From Anaerolineales bacterium (GTDB lineage: Bacteria; Chloroflexota; Anaerolineae; 4572-78; NAK82), in contig CP070811.1 in assembly GCA_020343875.1 (NCBI GenBank), forward strand, positions 3,361,625-3,401,641: DNA of 40,017 bases, read 5' to 3'. Made by a program: the position numbers and the translations under genes. The notes beneath the pieces were generated by a model, which was not told where the DNA came from, made no database searches, and saw only the letters and a list, made by a program, of their open reading frames with translations. The first letter of the stretch is position 1, and each line of letters starts with the position of its first letter. This document shows, in pieces, positions 15,771 through 24,257 of this stretch.

Positions 15771-16241
15771 ATGGCTAGCATTGTTCGATGGACCCCGTTT
15801 GACGAGATGGTTTCACTGAGAGGCGTTATGAATCGTCTCTTTGAGGAGAGTGTTGCTCGCCCTTACCGGCCTCACACCGGTGGGAATGGCAGTGTAGCCA
15901 TGGGGCGGCTACCCGTTGACCTGTACGAAACAGATGAGGAATTGGTGGTCAAGGCCCGCCTGGCTGGCGTTAACCCGGAAGACGTGGACATCACCATTGA
16001 AGACGGGGAGCTGATCATCAAGGCTGAACTGCGCAGCGATGCGGCACTGGACGAGGCCAAGGATTGGAGCTGGTACCGTCACGAACTCTATCACGGGCCA
16101 TTGGGGCGCCGCATCAACCTGCCCACGTCGGTGCAATCCGACAATATCGAGGCTACCTTCCGCAATGGCGAACTGACGCTGGTATTGCCCAAGGCCGAAG
16201 AAGTGAAGCCGCGCAGCATCAAAGTCAAAGCCGTTCGTTAG
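15771..16241 (+). CDS. Hsp20/alpha-crystallin small heat-shock protein, 156 aa
   Basis: Residues 1-45 form the variable N-terminal arm (WTPFDEMVSLRGVMNRLFEES). An alpha-crystallin domain follows from GRLPVDLYETDEELVVKARLAGVNPEDVDITIEDGEL to ATFRNGELTLVLPKAEE, with the A-x-x-x-NG-x-L signature near its end, then a short C-terminal tail. It is an ATP-independent holdase binding unfolding proteins as large oligomers. GGAGG precedes the ATG by about 9 bases. It is a single-gene unit with its own promoter and a strong terminator. Confidence 0.93.
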   Translation: MASIVRWTPFDEMVSLRGVMNRLFEESVARPYRPHTGGNGSVAMGRLPVDLYETDEELVVKARLAGVNPEDVDITIEDGELIIKAELRSDAALDEAKDWSWYRHELYHGPLGRRINLPTSVQSDNIEATFRNGELTLVLPKAEEVKPRSIKVKAVR

Positions 16242-16261
16242 AAACAGCGATTGCTGAACCG

Positions 16262-16293
16262 AAAAGAGGGCGCTTACTCAGCGCCCTCTTTTT
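16262..16293. terminator. bidirectional Rho-independent terminator
   Basis: A 12-base-pair stem AAAGAGGGCGCT/AGCGCCCTCTTT with a five-base loop is followed by a T-run on the plus strand and preceded by an A-run. It can therefore end both the Hsp20 transcript and, less directly, the convergent minus-strand gene. Confidence 0.9.
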
Positions 16294-16382
16294 GTCACCT
16301 CTACTCTGTAGGGTCCAAATCGATTAGCCTTCCTGCCTCGCGGAACGGTTGTTGGCGCTCCTCTATCATCCTGGGTGGGTCA

Positions 16383-17099
16383 CTAGCCTCCGACCGCCTG
16401 CAGCACGCAAATCACCCCCCGTTCAACATCTCCGTCGGTGGTGTCCAGGGTGATATGGTCACATTGAATAGGCTCAGCCCGGCGACGCATGCGCAGGTAC
16501 ACCTGCCAGTCGGCATCAGAGTAGTTTTGTGGGTCGCGGTTGACCCTGTCTCCGCCCCGGCGCGGCATCAATCGCTCGCGGATCACCTCATCGCGGGCAG
16601 TCAGCTCTGCCACCACCAGCCGCGCGCCGCAGCGTGCCGCCAGACGATATCCAAAAGCTCGGTGATGTTCGTAAAGATTGGTGGCGTCATACACCACGTG
16701 GTAATAGTGGCGCAAGTACCAGCCGATGAGGATGTGGCACACCTTGTGCACATGCCGACTTTCCTCAGCGCTGTAAGTCGGGGGGGTAAACAGCTTTCGG
16801 CGCACCCGGTCTGACTCGACGATGACCGCCGGCAGCCGATGCAGCAGCCTACCGGCCAGGGTACTTTTCCCTGTGCCGGGCAGGCCACACAGCATCACCA
16901 GCGCCGGCTGGCCAGAGGCCGGCTTTGGAATGATCAGCGTATCTTTGGCAGCAGCGACAGCTGCCCTTATGTCGAACGCAGAGTCCTTTTGCATAGCCCC
17001 TTTGATTTCATCCAGATTATACTCCACTTTGAAGGCAACCGGAAGCAAGCATTGATCTGATGACAGAGGTCGGTCAGACTGGCCCCAAACAGTAGACAT
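16383..17099 (-). CDS. P-loop kinase-like ATPase, about 238 aa
   Basis: Walker A is CGLPGTGKST (about residues 71-80 from the chosen start). VIVESDRVRRKL gives the acidic residue typical of zeta-toxin, polynucleotide and shikimate kinase-like proteins. YHVVYDATNLYEHHR (substrate/metal site) and ERLMPRR (lid arginines) follow. The fold is that of small-molecule or nucleic-acid kinases. The substrate is unknown, and I see no specific gluconokinase signature although such an enzyme is missing from the sugar-acid operon. Start is uncertain: ATG 17099 is used; homology begins only near residue 37. The gene is divergent from the Ser/Thr kinase. Confidence 0.7.
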   Translation of the reverse strand: MSTVWGQSDRPLSSDQCLLPVAFKVEYNLDEIKGAMQKDSAFDIRAAVAAAKDTLIIPKPASGQPALVMLCGLPGTGKSTLAGRLLHRLPAVIVESDRVRRKLFTPPTYSAEESRHVHKVCHILIGWYLRHYYHVVYDATNLYEHHRAFGYRLAARCGARLVVAELTARDEVIRERLMPRRGGDRVNRDPQNYSDADWQVYLRMRRRAEPIQCDHITLDTTDGDVERGVICVLQAVGG

Positions 17100-17253
17100 G
17101 TCAACCAGCTCCCCCTCCTCGCGATTGTCAGGCAACAGGCCAGGCGAATTCCCCGCCCAGAATTATGGGAAGCGTCCAGGTAGGGCTCAACGGTTGGACA
17201 AAGGCCCATTCTGAGGTACAATACATCCAAGCTCCTCCAGGACTAGCAGATAT

Positions 17254-18192
17254 ATGAGCGATATGGCCATCTTCAACAATCGTTATCGGCTTTTGGCCAA
17301 AATTGGGCAGGGTGGCTTGGCTGAAGTCTACCGGGCACAAGATGTGGCCCTGGGACGAGTAGTCGCCGTCAAGGCGCTGCGCCAAGAGTATGTGGTAGAT
17401 CCCACTTTTCTAGTGCGTTTCCTCCACGAGGCACAAAGCGCGGCCAGGCTTACTCATCCCAACATTGTGGCTGTGCATGACTTCGGTCAAGACCTGGGTC
17501 GACCCTATATTGTGATGGAATACGTGCCGGGTCGTGACCTTCGGACCGTACTGCAAGAGGGGGGAATGCTGTCAGTAGAGCAGGCAGTGGAGGTTGGACT
17601 GCAGGTTTGCGCGGCTGTCGGCTATGCCCATCGGGCGGGGCTGGTGCATGGCGATATCAAGCCAGGCAATGTCCTGATTGCCCCTGATGGTCAGGCCAAA
17701 GTGGTAGACTTTGGCCTGGCGCGCTCGCTGGGCGAATCAGCCATGGACGAAGAAGGTGAGCTGGTATGGGGCACGCCGGCTTACTTCGCGCCCGAACAGG
17801 CGGCCGGTGACCGGGTGCTGCCCGCCACCGACGTTTACGCTATCGGCGTCATCTTGTACGAGATGTTGACCGGCCGACTTCCCTTCACTGGCTCCGACCC
17901 CGAAGTGGCCCGCAAACATTTGTATGAGGCCCCCACTCCGGCTAACCAGGTCAATCCGCGCGTGCCTGCCCAGCTGGCCCGCATCATAGAGGCAGCCATG
18001 AGCAAGCAACCGGGCGGTCGCTTTCGTACTGCCGATCACATGCGCCAGGTGTTGGCCGACTTTCGCCAGAGTAGGAGGGCCAGACCGGCTATCACGCTCC
18101 CGCCGCCATACCAGCGCCCCAATTCGCCCCAAGTTCCACAGCAACGGCCAACGCCGTTACGCAACCGGCTGGTGTGGATTGGGTGGCTATGA
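17254..18192 (+). CDS. Ser/Thr protein kinase (PknB-like), catalytic half
   Basis: 312 aa. It has glycine loop IGQGGLAEVY (18-27), Lys40 (VAVKAL), catalytic loop VHGDIKPGN with Asp134, DFG at 152-154, APE-like YFAPEQAA and DVYAIGVILYEMLTG. The usual HRD Arg is replaced by Gly, making it a non-RD-type kinase that may not depend on activation-loop phosphorylation. After a Pro-rich linker it runs into RNRLVWIGWL and stops, just inside what should be the transmembrane helix. The PASTA half continues in the -1 frame from an overlapping ATGA. It is therefore either a translationally coupled pair or a frameshifted single gene. Confidence 0.88.
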   Translation: MSDMAIFNNRYRLLAKIGQGGLAEVYRAQDVALGRVVAVKALRQEYVVDPTFLVRFLHEAQSAARLTHPNIVAVHDFGQDLGRPYIVMEYVPGRDLRTVLQEGGMLSVEQAVEVGLQVCAAVGYAHRAGLVHGDIKPGNVLIAPDGQAKVVDFGLARSLGESAMDEEGELVWGTPAYFAPEQAAGDRVLPATDVYAIGVILYEMLTGRLPFTGSDPEVARKHLYEAPTPANQVNPRVPAQLARIIEAAMSKQPGGRFRTADHMRQVLADFRQSRRARPAITLPPPYQRPNSPQVPQQRPTPLRNRLVWIGWL

Positions 18193-19130
18193 CACTCGGC
18201 TTCTTTGCTGTGATTGCCGTATTGGGGCTAGTGCCATTATGGGCGACTGTTGATCGGGCATACGTGCAGCGTCCGATCCCAGCCAGTCTTCCTACACCAA
18301 CGGCCACCCTGGCCATTGGCCAGGTGCGCGTGCCCGACGTGATTGGCATGGAGGAGGGGGATGCCACCCGAGTGCTCGAAGGCACAAAATTACAGATAGA
18401 AATCGTTGGGCAGGCGAATCACCCCACGATCCCAGCTTTCGCTATCATAGAACAGACAGTAAGAGCCGGCGAACCAGTGGACGAGGGAACGACGATTGGC
18501 GTCATTATCAGCCAGGGGCCGGAGCTGGTCGAGGTACCGCCGCTGATAGGCAAATCATTGAGCGAGTCGGAAGCTCAGATACAGTCTGCAGGCCTCATCG
18601 CTGAAAGCCAAGAAGCCTGGAGTGAGCAACCGCCTGGCATTGTGGTTGAACAAAACCCGCCGGCTGGCTCGCTCGTGCAAAGTCGCAGCCTGGTGTTGCT
18701 GACCATCAGCAGCGGAGCGCGAGTGCCAGTGGGTGCGATCCTGGCAGGTAAGATTTCGCTGATTGCTTACGAATTGCCACGCTTGAACTACCGACCCGGC
18801 GAGACGTTGCCGCTCACGTTGGTCTGGCAGGCTATCCAAGCACCAGACCAGGACTACACCGTGTTTGTACACCTCACCCGTGACGACGGTAGCCCGATAA
18901 GCCAGCACGATGGCCTCCCGGCCAATGGAGCCCGCACCACTGGCACCTGGGCGCCAGGCGAGCAAATCATCGACACTCACCAGTTCACCATCCCGCCCGA
19001 CACCCCGCCCGGCGAGTATTGGCTGAGGGTAGGCATGTACGGCGGCGCAGGCCGTCTGCCGGTGACAGATCCAGGACATGCCAGTGCTGCCGATGACGGC
19101 CTGGTGTTACAGCCTATCTTGGTGAATTGA
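18189..19130 (+). CDS. PASTA-domain membrane protein, sensor half of the adjacent kinase
   Basis: 313 aa from the ATG of the ATGA overlap. A transmembrane helix (MTLGFFAVIAVLGLVPLW) is followed by two PASTA repeats (VRVPDVIGM..., VEVPPLIGKSL...VEQNPPAGSLV). A C-terminal beta-sandwich (YRPGETLPLTLVWQA...YTVFVHLTRDDGSPI...PPGEYWLRVGMY) follows, of a type common on Chloroflexota surface proteins. PASTA domains bind muropeptide or cell-wall-like ligands outside the cell. Separated from its kinase by a -1 frame change, it would be the extracytoplasmic sensor if joined. Confidence 0.82.
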   Translation: MTLGFFAVIAVLGLVPLWATVDRAYVQRPIPASLPTPTATLAIGQVRVPDVIGMEEGDATRVLEGTKLQIEIVGQANHPTIPAFAIIEQTVRAGEPVDEGTTIGVIISQGPELVEVPPLIGKSLSESEAQIQSAGLIAESQEAWSEQPPGIVVEQNPPAGSLVQSRSLVLLTISSGARVPVGAILAGKISLIAYELPRLNYRPGETLPLTLVWQAIQAPDQDYTVFVHLTRDDGSPISQHDGLPANGARTTGTWAPGEQIIDTHQFTIPPDTPPGEYWLRVGMYGGAGRLPVTDPGHASAADDGLVLQPILVN

Positions 19131-19241
19131 GAATAGTGCAACCAGGCAAAACATCGTGCATGATACGTGATGGCAACTCTTAGGGTTGTCAAGTAGACGT
19201 AAATGCTGATCTTTCTATTCATTCAACTTCCACCCAGGATA

Positions 19242-19271
19242 CTGGCAAAATGGGAATGTCTTTGGTATAAT
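19242..19271 (+). promoter_or_regulatory. ftsH promoter
   Basis: TATAAT at 19266-19271 has an extended TGG immediately before it and a weak CTGGCA -35 at 19242-19247 (18-base spacer). The GTG start of ftsH is 36 bases downstream. Confidence 0.6.
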
Positions 19272-19306
19272 TAGGTTGGACTTGGAATACGTTTGGAGGC
19301 AAAGAA

Positions 19307-21172
19307 GTGGGTTCAGGTTTATTACGAAATGGACTTGTATATCTCTTGATTATCGTCGCCATCGCGGCTTTAATATTCAGTGTGTTCTCAGGCTCCCGGC
19401 AGAGCCCAGACATTGACATTAGTCAGGTGGCAGCTGATATCAAGGGCGGTAAAGTCGGAACCATAACAGTACAAGGTGATAATCTCACCGTCGAATATAA
19501 TGATCCCAGTCTCGAGCCACGTCTATCGCGCAAAGAAACGGGCATTACTATTTTCGAGGCCCTCGATAGCCTGGGGGTAACCGCCGCGCACCTAAGGAAC
19601 ATCGAGTTCGAGGTTGGGTCACCTGGCGCCTGGGGCGATTGGGCGAATCTATTGATCACTATCGTTCCTCTGATACTCTTTGGGGCCCTTCTCTTCTTCA
19701 TGGTCCGGCAAGCCCAGGGCACGAACAACCAGGCTCTGAGCTTTGGAAAGAGTCGGGCGCGGGTGTTCACAGGGGACAAGCCCACCATTACCTTTGACGA
19801 CGTGGCTGGTGCCGACGAGGCCAAGGAAGAGCTGGCCGAGGTGGTCGAGTTCCTGCGCGAGCCCGAGAAGTTCATCTCCCTGGGCGCCCGCATTCCCAAA
19901 GGGGTGCTCATGGTTGGGCCGCCTGGCTGCGGCAAAACCTTGATGGCCAAAGCGGTCTCGGGCGAGGCGGGGGTGCCCTTCTTCAGCATCTCCGGCAGCG
20001 AATTTGTGGAGATGTTTGTGGGTGTAGGCGCCAGCCGGGTGCGAGACCTGTTCGACCAGGCCAAGCGCAACAGCCCCTGCATCGTGTTTGTGGACGAGAT
20101 AGACGCAGTGGGTCGCCACCGGGGAGCTGGGCTGGGCGGCAGTCACGACGAGCGGGAGCAGACCCTGAATCAGATCTTGGTGGAGATGGATGGCTTTGAC
20201 ACGGACACGAACGTGATCGTAATGGCAGCCACCAACCGGCCGGACATCCTGGACCCGGCCTTGTTGCGGCCGGGTCGCTTTGACCGGCGGGTCGTGTTGG
20301 ATAGGCCGGATTGGAATGGACGGGAGAAGATACTGGAGGTTCACGTGCGAGGCAAGCCACTGGCCTCTGACGTGAACCTGGAGAAAATTGCCAAGGGGAC
20401 GATTGGCTTCGTGGGGGCCGACATTGAGAACTTGGTCAATGAGGCGGCTATCCTGGCCGCCCGCCGCAACAAAAAGGCCATCAGCATGACCGAGTTCCAG
20501 GAAGCCGTCGAAAAGGTTATGATGGGCCCCGAGCGCAAGAGCCGCGTCATTGCAGAGAGAGAGAAGGAAGTCATTGCCTATCATGAAGCGGGCCACGCGT
20601 TGGTTGCCCGCATGACGCCTGGCACCGACCCGGTACAGAAAGTGAGTATCGTAGCCCGCGGGATGGCAGGCGGCTACACGTTGCTATTACCTGAAGACGA
20701 CCGCACCCTGATCAGCAAGTCTCGTTTCCTGGGACGGCTAGCCGTCTTTTTGGGCGGGCGCGTGGCTGAGGAAATTATCTTCGATGACATCACCACCGGC
20801 GCCAGCAACGACCTGGAGCAGGTCACGCGCACGGCCCGAGCAATGGTCACCCAATATGGTATGAGTAACAAACTAGGCCCGGTCACCTTCGGCGAGAAAG
20901 AGGAATTGGTCTTTTTGGGCAAGGAAATCGGTGAGCAGCGCAACTACAGTGAAGAGGTGGCTCAGGCCATTGATGAAGAGGTTCAAAGCCTGGTCGATCA
21001 GGCCTATCGCCACGCCTACACCGTTATCACCCACCATCGGGATAAACTGGTAGCCATCGCCGAGCGGCTGAAGGAAGAAGAAACCATTGATTCGGAAGAG
21101 TTCGAGGCGTTCTTCGCTGACTTGCCTCCCAAACAGAAACTGATCCTCGCCCCGCAGCCAGTGGCAGCATAG
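19307..21172 (+). CDS. ftsH: ATP-dependent zinc metalloprotease FtsH
   Basis: 621 aa with a GTG start behind GGAGG. The first transmembrane helix is about 8-27, an extracytoplasmic segment follows to about 112, and the second helix is 113-133. The AAA domain has Walker A GPPGCGKT (204-211), Walker [10 protein letters not shown] (259-267) and the second region of homology with [17 protein letters not shown]. The peptidase zinc motif is HEAGH (426-430), with the third ligand Asp in [10 protein letters not shown]. It degrades misfolded membrane proteins and short-lived regulators. It is a single gene with its own promoter and terminator, adjacent to the envelope kinase. Confidence 0.97.
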   Translation: MGSGLLRNGLVYLLIIVAIAALIFSVFSGSRQSPDIDISQVAADIKGGKVGTITVQGDNLTVEYNDPSLEPRLSRKETGITIFEALDSLGVTAAHLRNIEFEVGSPGAWGDWANLLITIVPLILFGALLFFMVRQAQGTNNQALSFGKSRARVFTGDKPTITFDDVAGADEAKEELAEVVEFLREPEKFISLGARIPKGVLMVGPPGCGKTLMAKAVSGEAGVPFFSISGSEFVEMFVGVGASRVRDLFDQAKRNSPCIVFVDEIDAVGRHRGAGLGGSHDEREQTLNQILVEMDGFDTDTNVIVMAATNRPDILDPALLRPGRFDRRVVLDRPDWNGREKILEVHVRGKPLASDVNLEKIAKGTIGFVGADIENLVNEAAILAARRNKKAISMTEFQEAVEKVMMGPERKSRVIAEREKEVIAYHEAGHALVARMTPGTDPVQKVSIVARGMAGGYTLLLPEDDRTLISKSRFLGRLAVFLGGRVAEEIIFDDITTGASNDLEQVTRTARAMVTQYGMSNKLGPVTFGEKEELVFLGKEIGEQRNYSEEVAQAIDEEVQSLVDQAYRHAYTVITHHRDKLVAIAERLKEEETIDSEEFEAFFADLPPKQKLILAPQPVAA

Positions 21173-21187
21173 GACACGATATAACAA

Positions 21188-21223
21188 AACGGCGCTGTCT
21201 GTAGACAGCGCCGTTGTTGTTTT
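21188..21223. terminator. bidirectional terminator between ftsH and acyl-CoA ligase
   Basis: A perfect 13-base-pair stem AACGGCGCTGTCT/AGACAGCGCCGTT has only GT between the arms. T-rich sequence follows on the plus strand (GTTGTTTT) and TTTGTTAT on the minus strand, so it serves both convergent genes. Confidence 0.9.
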
Positions 21224-21258
21224 GCACCAGACTTTTTAAAACCAGACAATGAAGGTTT

Positions 21259-22965
21259 TCAAGTCGCCTCCTGCGTCTTTTCTGTCTCCATTAACTCGCG
21301 GCGCAGAATCTTGCCTACCATTGTCTTGGGCAGGTCCTCACGGAACTCCACATACTTGGGTACCTTGTACCTGGCCAAACGCTCGCGACAGAATTCGATG
21401 ATCTCCTCTTCGGTAGCCGTCTCACCTGGACGCAAAACGATGAAAACTTTGGCTCGTTGGTCACTGCCCCCAATTGGCACACCTATGGCCGCGGCTTCCA
21501 TTACCTTGGGATGCTCATAGAGCACATCCTCAATCTCACGCGGGTAGACATTGTAGCCGCCGGCTCCCAGGATCATGTCCTTCTTGCGATCCACAATACG
21601 GAAGTAACCGTCTTGGCTCATCTGGGCAACGTCTCCAGTGTGCAGCCAGACCTTGCCCGTCTCATCCTGGCGTAAGACATTGGCCGTCTCAGTAGGCATG
21701 CCCCAATAGCCTTTCATCACCTGTGGGCCGCTGATGCACAGCACGCCCGGTTCACCAGGCCCCATCGTCTCAGTCTCTGTGTCGGTGTCCACGATCTTGC
21801 AGTCGGTGTCGGGGAAGGGCAGACCGATGGTGCCAATTCGCCCACCGCTGCGGATGGGGTTGCTGTGGGTCACCGGTGTGGCCTCGCTCAAACCGTACCC
21901 TTCCACCAGCTTACCGCCAGTGATACGCTGGAACTCCTCTTGCACTTCTGGCGGCAGCCCAGCTGCGCCGCTGATACAGACTTTGATAGACTTGACATCG
22001 TATTTGCCAGCCAGCACGTCAGGGTGATTGTTGATCGCCGCGTACAGAGAGGGCACGCCGGGAAACATTGTCGGCCTATGCTTATTGATGGCCCCCAGCA
22101 GCTGAGCGAACTCACGGGGGTTGGGAATGAGAATCTGTGCATAACCCCGGCAAATTGATTGATTCATACAGACGGTCATGGCATAGCTATGAGTGAGAGG
22201 CAGCGCGGTCAGCGACACCTCTTGACCCTCAACGCCATCTACCATCCAGGCCGCAGTCTGCACAGCGTTGGCAACCACATTACGCTGGGTGAGCTGGGCC
22301 CCCTTGGGTACACCCGTCGTACCCCCCGTGTACATCAGAACAGCCGTATCCTCGGGTGCAATTTCCATGGGGGCTGGCCTGTCCGGTGCGCCATTCAACA
22401 CGTCCTGGAACCAGTACGTATCCGGATCATTGGAGATATCAACCCGGTGTCCATCCTTCTTCTCTTTGGCCAGCGTGAAGAGGAGTTTCAGAAAACCCGG
22501 GAAGTACTCCTTGATATTGGTGACAATCACGTGCTCCAGGCCAGTACTAGGCCTGGCTTCTTTCACCCGAGGGTACAACAGGCTCAGGCAAATGGCGATC
22601 TTTGCACCCGAGTCGTTGGCCTGATGCTCGAACTCACGCGCCACATACAGAGGGTTACTGGGAACCACAATGCCCCCCGCCCGCAAGATGGCGTAATAGG
22701 CGATGACGAATTGTGGGCAGTTCGCCATATACAAGGCAACCCGGTCCCCCTTCTTCAGGCCATGCTGCTGCAGCCCCGCCGCGAATTTATCGACCAGCGC
22801 ATTGAGCTGACGATAGGTCAGCTGTTTGTCAAAGAAAATCAGGGCTGTGTTGTCAGGGTACTTGGCAGCGGTATCATTTAGGAATTGGTGGACCACGATA
22901 GAGGGATAATCAATGGTGTGCGGCACTCCCTGGTCGTAGTGTTGGTACCAAGATCTTGCTTCCAT
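21259..22965 (-). CDS. AMP-forming acyl-CoA synthetase (long-chain fatty acid-CoA ligase type)
   Basis: 568 aa. The adenylate-forming signature is MYTGGTTGVPKG (211-222). It also has the GYGLSEATPVTH motif, the TGDVAQM/DRKKDMI core that binds the ribose and forms the hinge, and the C-terminal catalytic Lys in LPKTMVGKILRREL. It activates a fatty acid to acyl-AMP and then acyl-CoA at the cytoplasmic face of the membrane. Chain-length preference cannot be read. It lies downstream of the LLM oxidoreductase on the same strand but has its own likely promoter. Confidence 0.9.
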   Translation of the reverse strand: MEARSWYQHYDQGVPHTIDYPSIVVHQFLNDTAAKYPDNTALIFFDKQLTYRQLNALVDKFAAGLQQHGLKKGDRVALYMANCPQFVIAYYAILRAGGIVVPSNPLYVAREFEHQANDSGAKIAICLSLLYPRVKEARPSTGLEHVIVTNIKEYFPGFLKLLFTLAKEKKDGHRVDISNDPDTYWFQDVLNGAPDRPAPMEIAPEDTAVLMYTGGTTGVPKGAQLTQRNVVANAVQTAAWMVDGVEGQEVSLTALPLTHSYAMTVCMNQSICRGYAQILIPNPREFAQLLGAINKHRPTMFPGVPSLYAAINNHPDVLAGKYDVKSIKVCISGAAGLPPEVQEEFQRITGGKLVEGYGLSEATPVTHSNPIRSGGRIGTIGLPFPDTDCKIVDTDTETETMGPGEPGVLCISGPQVMKGYWGMPTETANVLRQDETGKVWLHTGDVAQMSQDGYFRIVDRKKDMILGAGGYNVYPREIEDVLYEHPKVMEAAAIGVPIGGSDQRAKVFIVLRPGETATEEEIIEFCRERLARYKVPKYVEFREDLPKTMVGKILRRELMETEKTQEAT

Positions 22966-23063
22966 TGTTCACACTCCTACTTGAATAGTAACGAATGGAA
23001 TCCACCCAGCTACATAAAACGGAGAAAGGGGTTGCGCCCTACAGGTTTGACACCCAGGCTGTC

Positions 23064-23091
23064 ATTAATATATGAGGCCAAGCTTTGTCAA
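23064..23091 (-). promoter_or_regulatory. promoter of the acyl-CoA ligase gene
   Basis: On the minus strand a perfect TTGACA (23091-23086) is followed by 16 bases and ATTAAT (23069-23064), about 100 bases before the ligase start. The A/T-rich -10 region allows more than one register. Confidence 0.5.
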
Positions 23092-23101
23092 GAGATGTCT
23101 C

Positions 23102-24109
23102 TTAGTCGCCGTATCCCTCTGAAAAGACCTCAATCATCAAGTACGGATCACCCAATGGGTAAAGGATGGGGCAGGTACAGCCGTGGGCAACATATTCACG
23201 CACTTTAGCCTTCACCTCTTCGGGCGTACCGCTGGCGGTGATACGCTGAACCAGCTGGTCAGGAACGAATTTCATCGCCTCCTGGATTTGCTGTTTGGTC
23301 GCCGGCCAGCCCAGGATGTTTTGGATTTGCTTGACCACGTGGTCGCTGACGCCGCTGGCTTTAGCAATATGAGGTTGCTGGGCCAGGTACTGGGTCAGCA
23401 AGGCACGGGCACCGTCTAGGGCCGTGGCCTTGTCTTGATGCACGGAACAAACCACCAGCTGAGGGCGGTCTATTTCGCTGAAGTCCCGCCCGCCCCGCTC
23501 GGCGCCGATGCGCAGGTGCTCCAAGGCCGGGTCGTTGTATTCCGGTGGCACACAGTAGTTGAGCACGGCGCCATCAGCAATTTCGCCGGTCAGTTCCATC
23601 ATCTTCATCCCAGTGGCGCCGATCATAATAGGCACGTTTCTTGGCTCGCGCCGGCCGTGGACCACGTCCAGCTCAATCCCTTGCACGCGGTGAAACTCGC
23701 CTTGAAACGTGACATTCTCCATGGCCAACAAACGGCGCATCACCTCCACTGTCTCACGCATAGCCAGCAGCGGCTTGCGCCGCTGGATGCCGACGTTCGC
23801 GGCCAGCGGGTCCCACCAGGCACCGATGCCACAAATGATGCGATCGGGGGCCAAATCGTCCAGGGTCAAGAAGGTGGCTGCCAACAGGCCGATGTTGCGT
23901 GTCCAATTGTTGATGACGCCCGAACCGATTTTTATACGCTCGGTGACAGCAGCGAAGGCGGCCATAGGCACAATGGCGTCACGCACCAGGCGACTCTCGG
24001 CCTGCCAGACGGCCTCAAAGCCGTGCTTCTCAGCGAACTGTGCCAGCTGCATCCCTTCGCGGATGGGATGAGCATCCTGCAAATACAAAGCCACTCTGTC
24101 GTCTGACAT
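23102..24109 (-). CDS. LLM-class flavin/F420-dependent oxidoreductase, 335 aa
   Basis: Luciferase-like TIM barrel. It has [19 protein letters not shown] (20-38), the [13 protein letters not shown] strand with the non-prolyl cis-peptide region, [18 protein letters not shown] and [26 protein letters not shown]. This pattern is that of methylene-tetrahydromethanopterin-reductase-like and F420-dependent enzymes rather than FMN luciferases. The substrate is unknown. The start is behind GAGGAGG. A deazaflavin cofactor would need biosynthesis genes elsewhere. Confidence 0.85.
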   Translation of the reverse strand: MSDDRVALYLQDAHPIREGMQLAQFAEKHGFEAVWQAESRLVRDAIVPMAAFAAVTERIKIGSGVINNWTRNIGLLAATFLTLDDLAPDRIICGIGAWWDPLAANVGIQRRKPLLAMRETVEVMRRLLAMENVTFQGEFHRVQGIELDVVHGRREPRNVPIMIGATGMKMMELTGEIADGAVLNYCVPPEYNDPALEHLRIGAERGGRDFSEIDRPQLVVCSVHQDKATALDGARALLTQYLAQQPHIAKASGVSDHVVKQIQNILGWPATKQQIQEAMKFVPDQLVQRITASGTPEEVKAKVREYVAHGCTCPILYPLGDPYLMIEVFSEGYGD

Positions 24110-24257
24110 GATTGATCCTCCTCGTCTAGTCAGCGAAACTCGCAGTGTGCGTTCAGAGAAATAATCGGATACTAGAGTGCATCAATAAACCGGTCTTCTC
24201 AAGCTGCCTCTAACAGGCGTACAAAGGGTTTCATTTTGCCAACTTGCTGATTGGCCA

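Noticed and set aside
16383..17099. P-loop kinase as the missing gluconokinase
   Set aside because: It shares only the general Walker A/kinase fold; it lies outside the sugar-acid operon, on the opposite strand, and lacks specific gluconokinase features I can recognise.
22159..22881. 240-codon plus-strand reading frame
   Set aside because: It lies fully opposite the acyl-CoA ligase, whose motifs are complete; no domain is visible.
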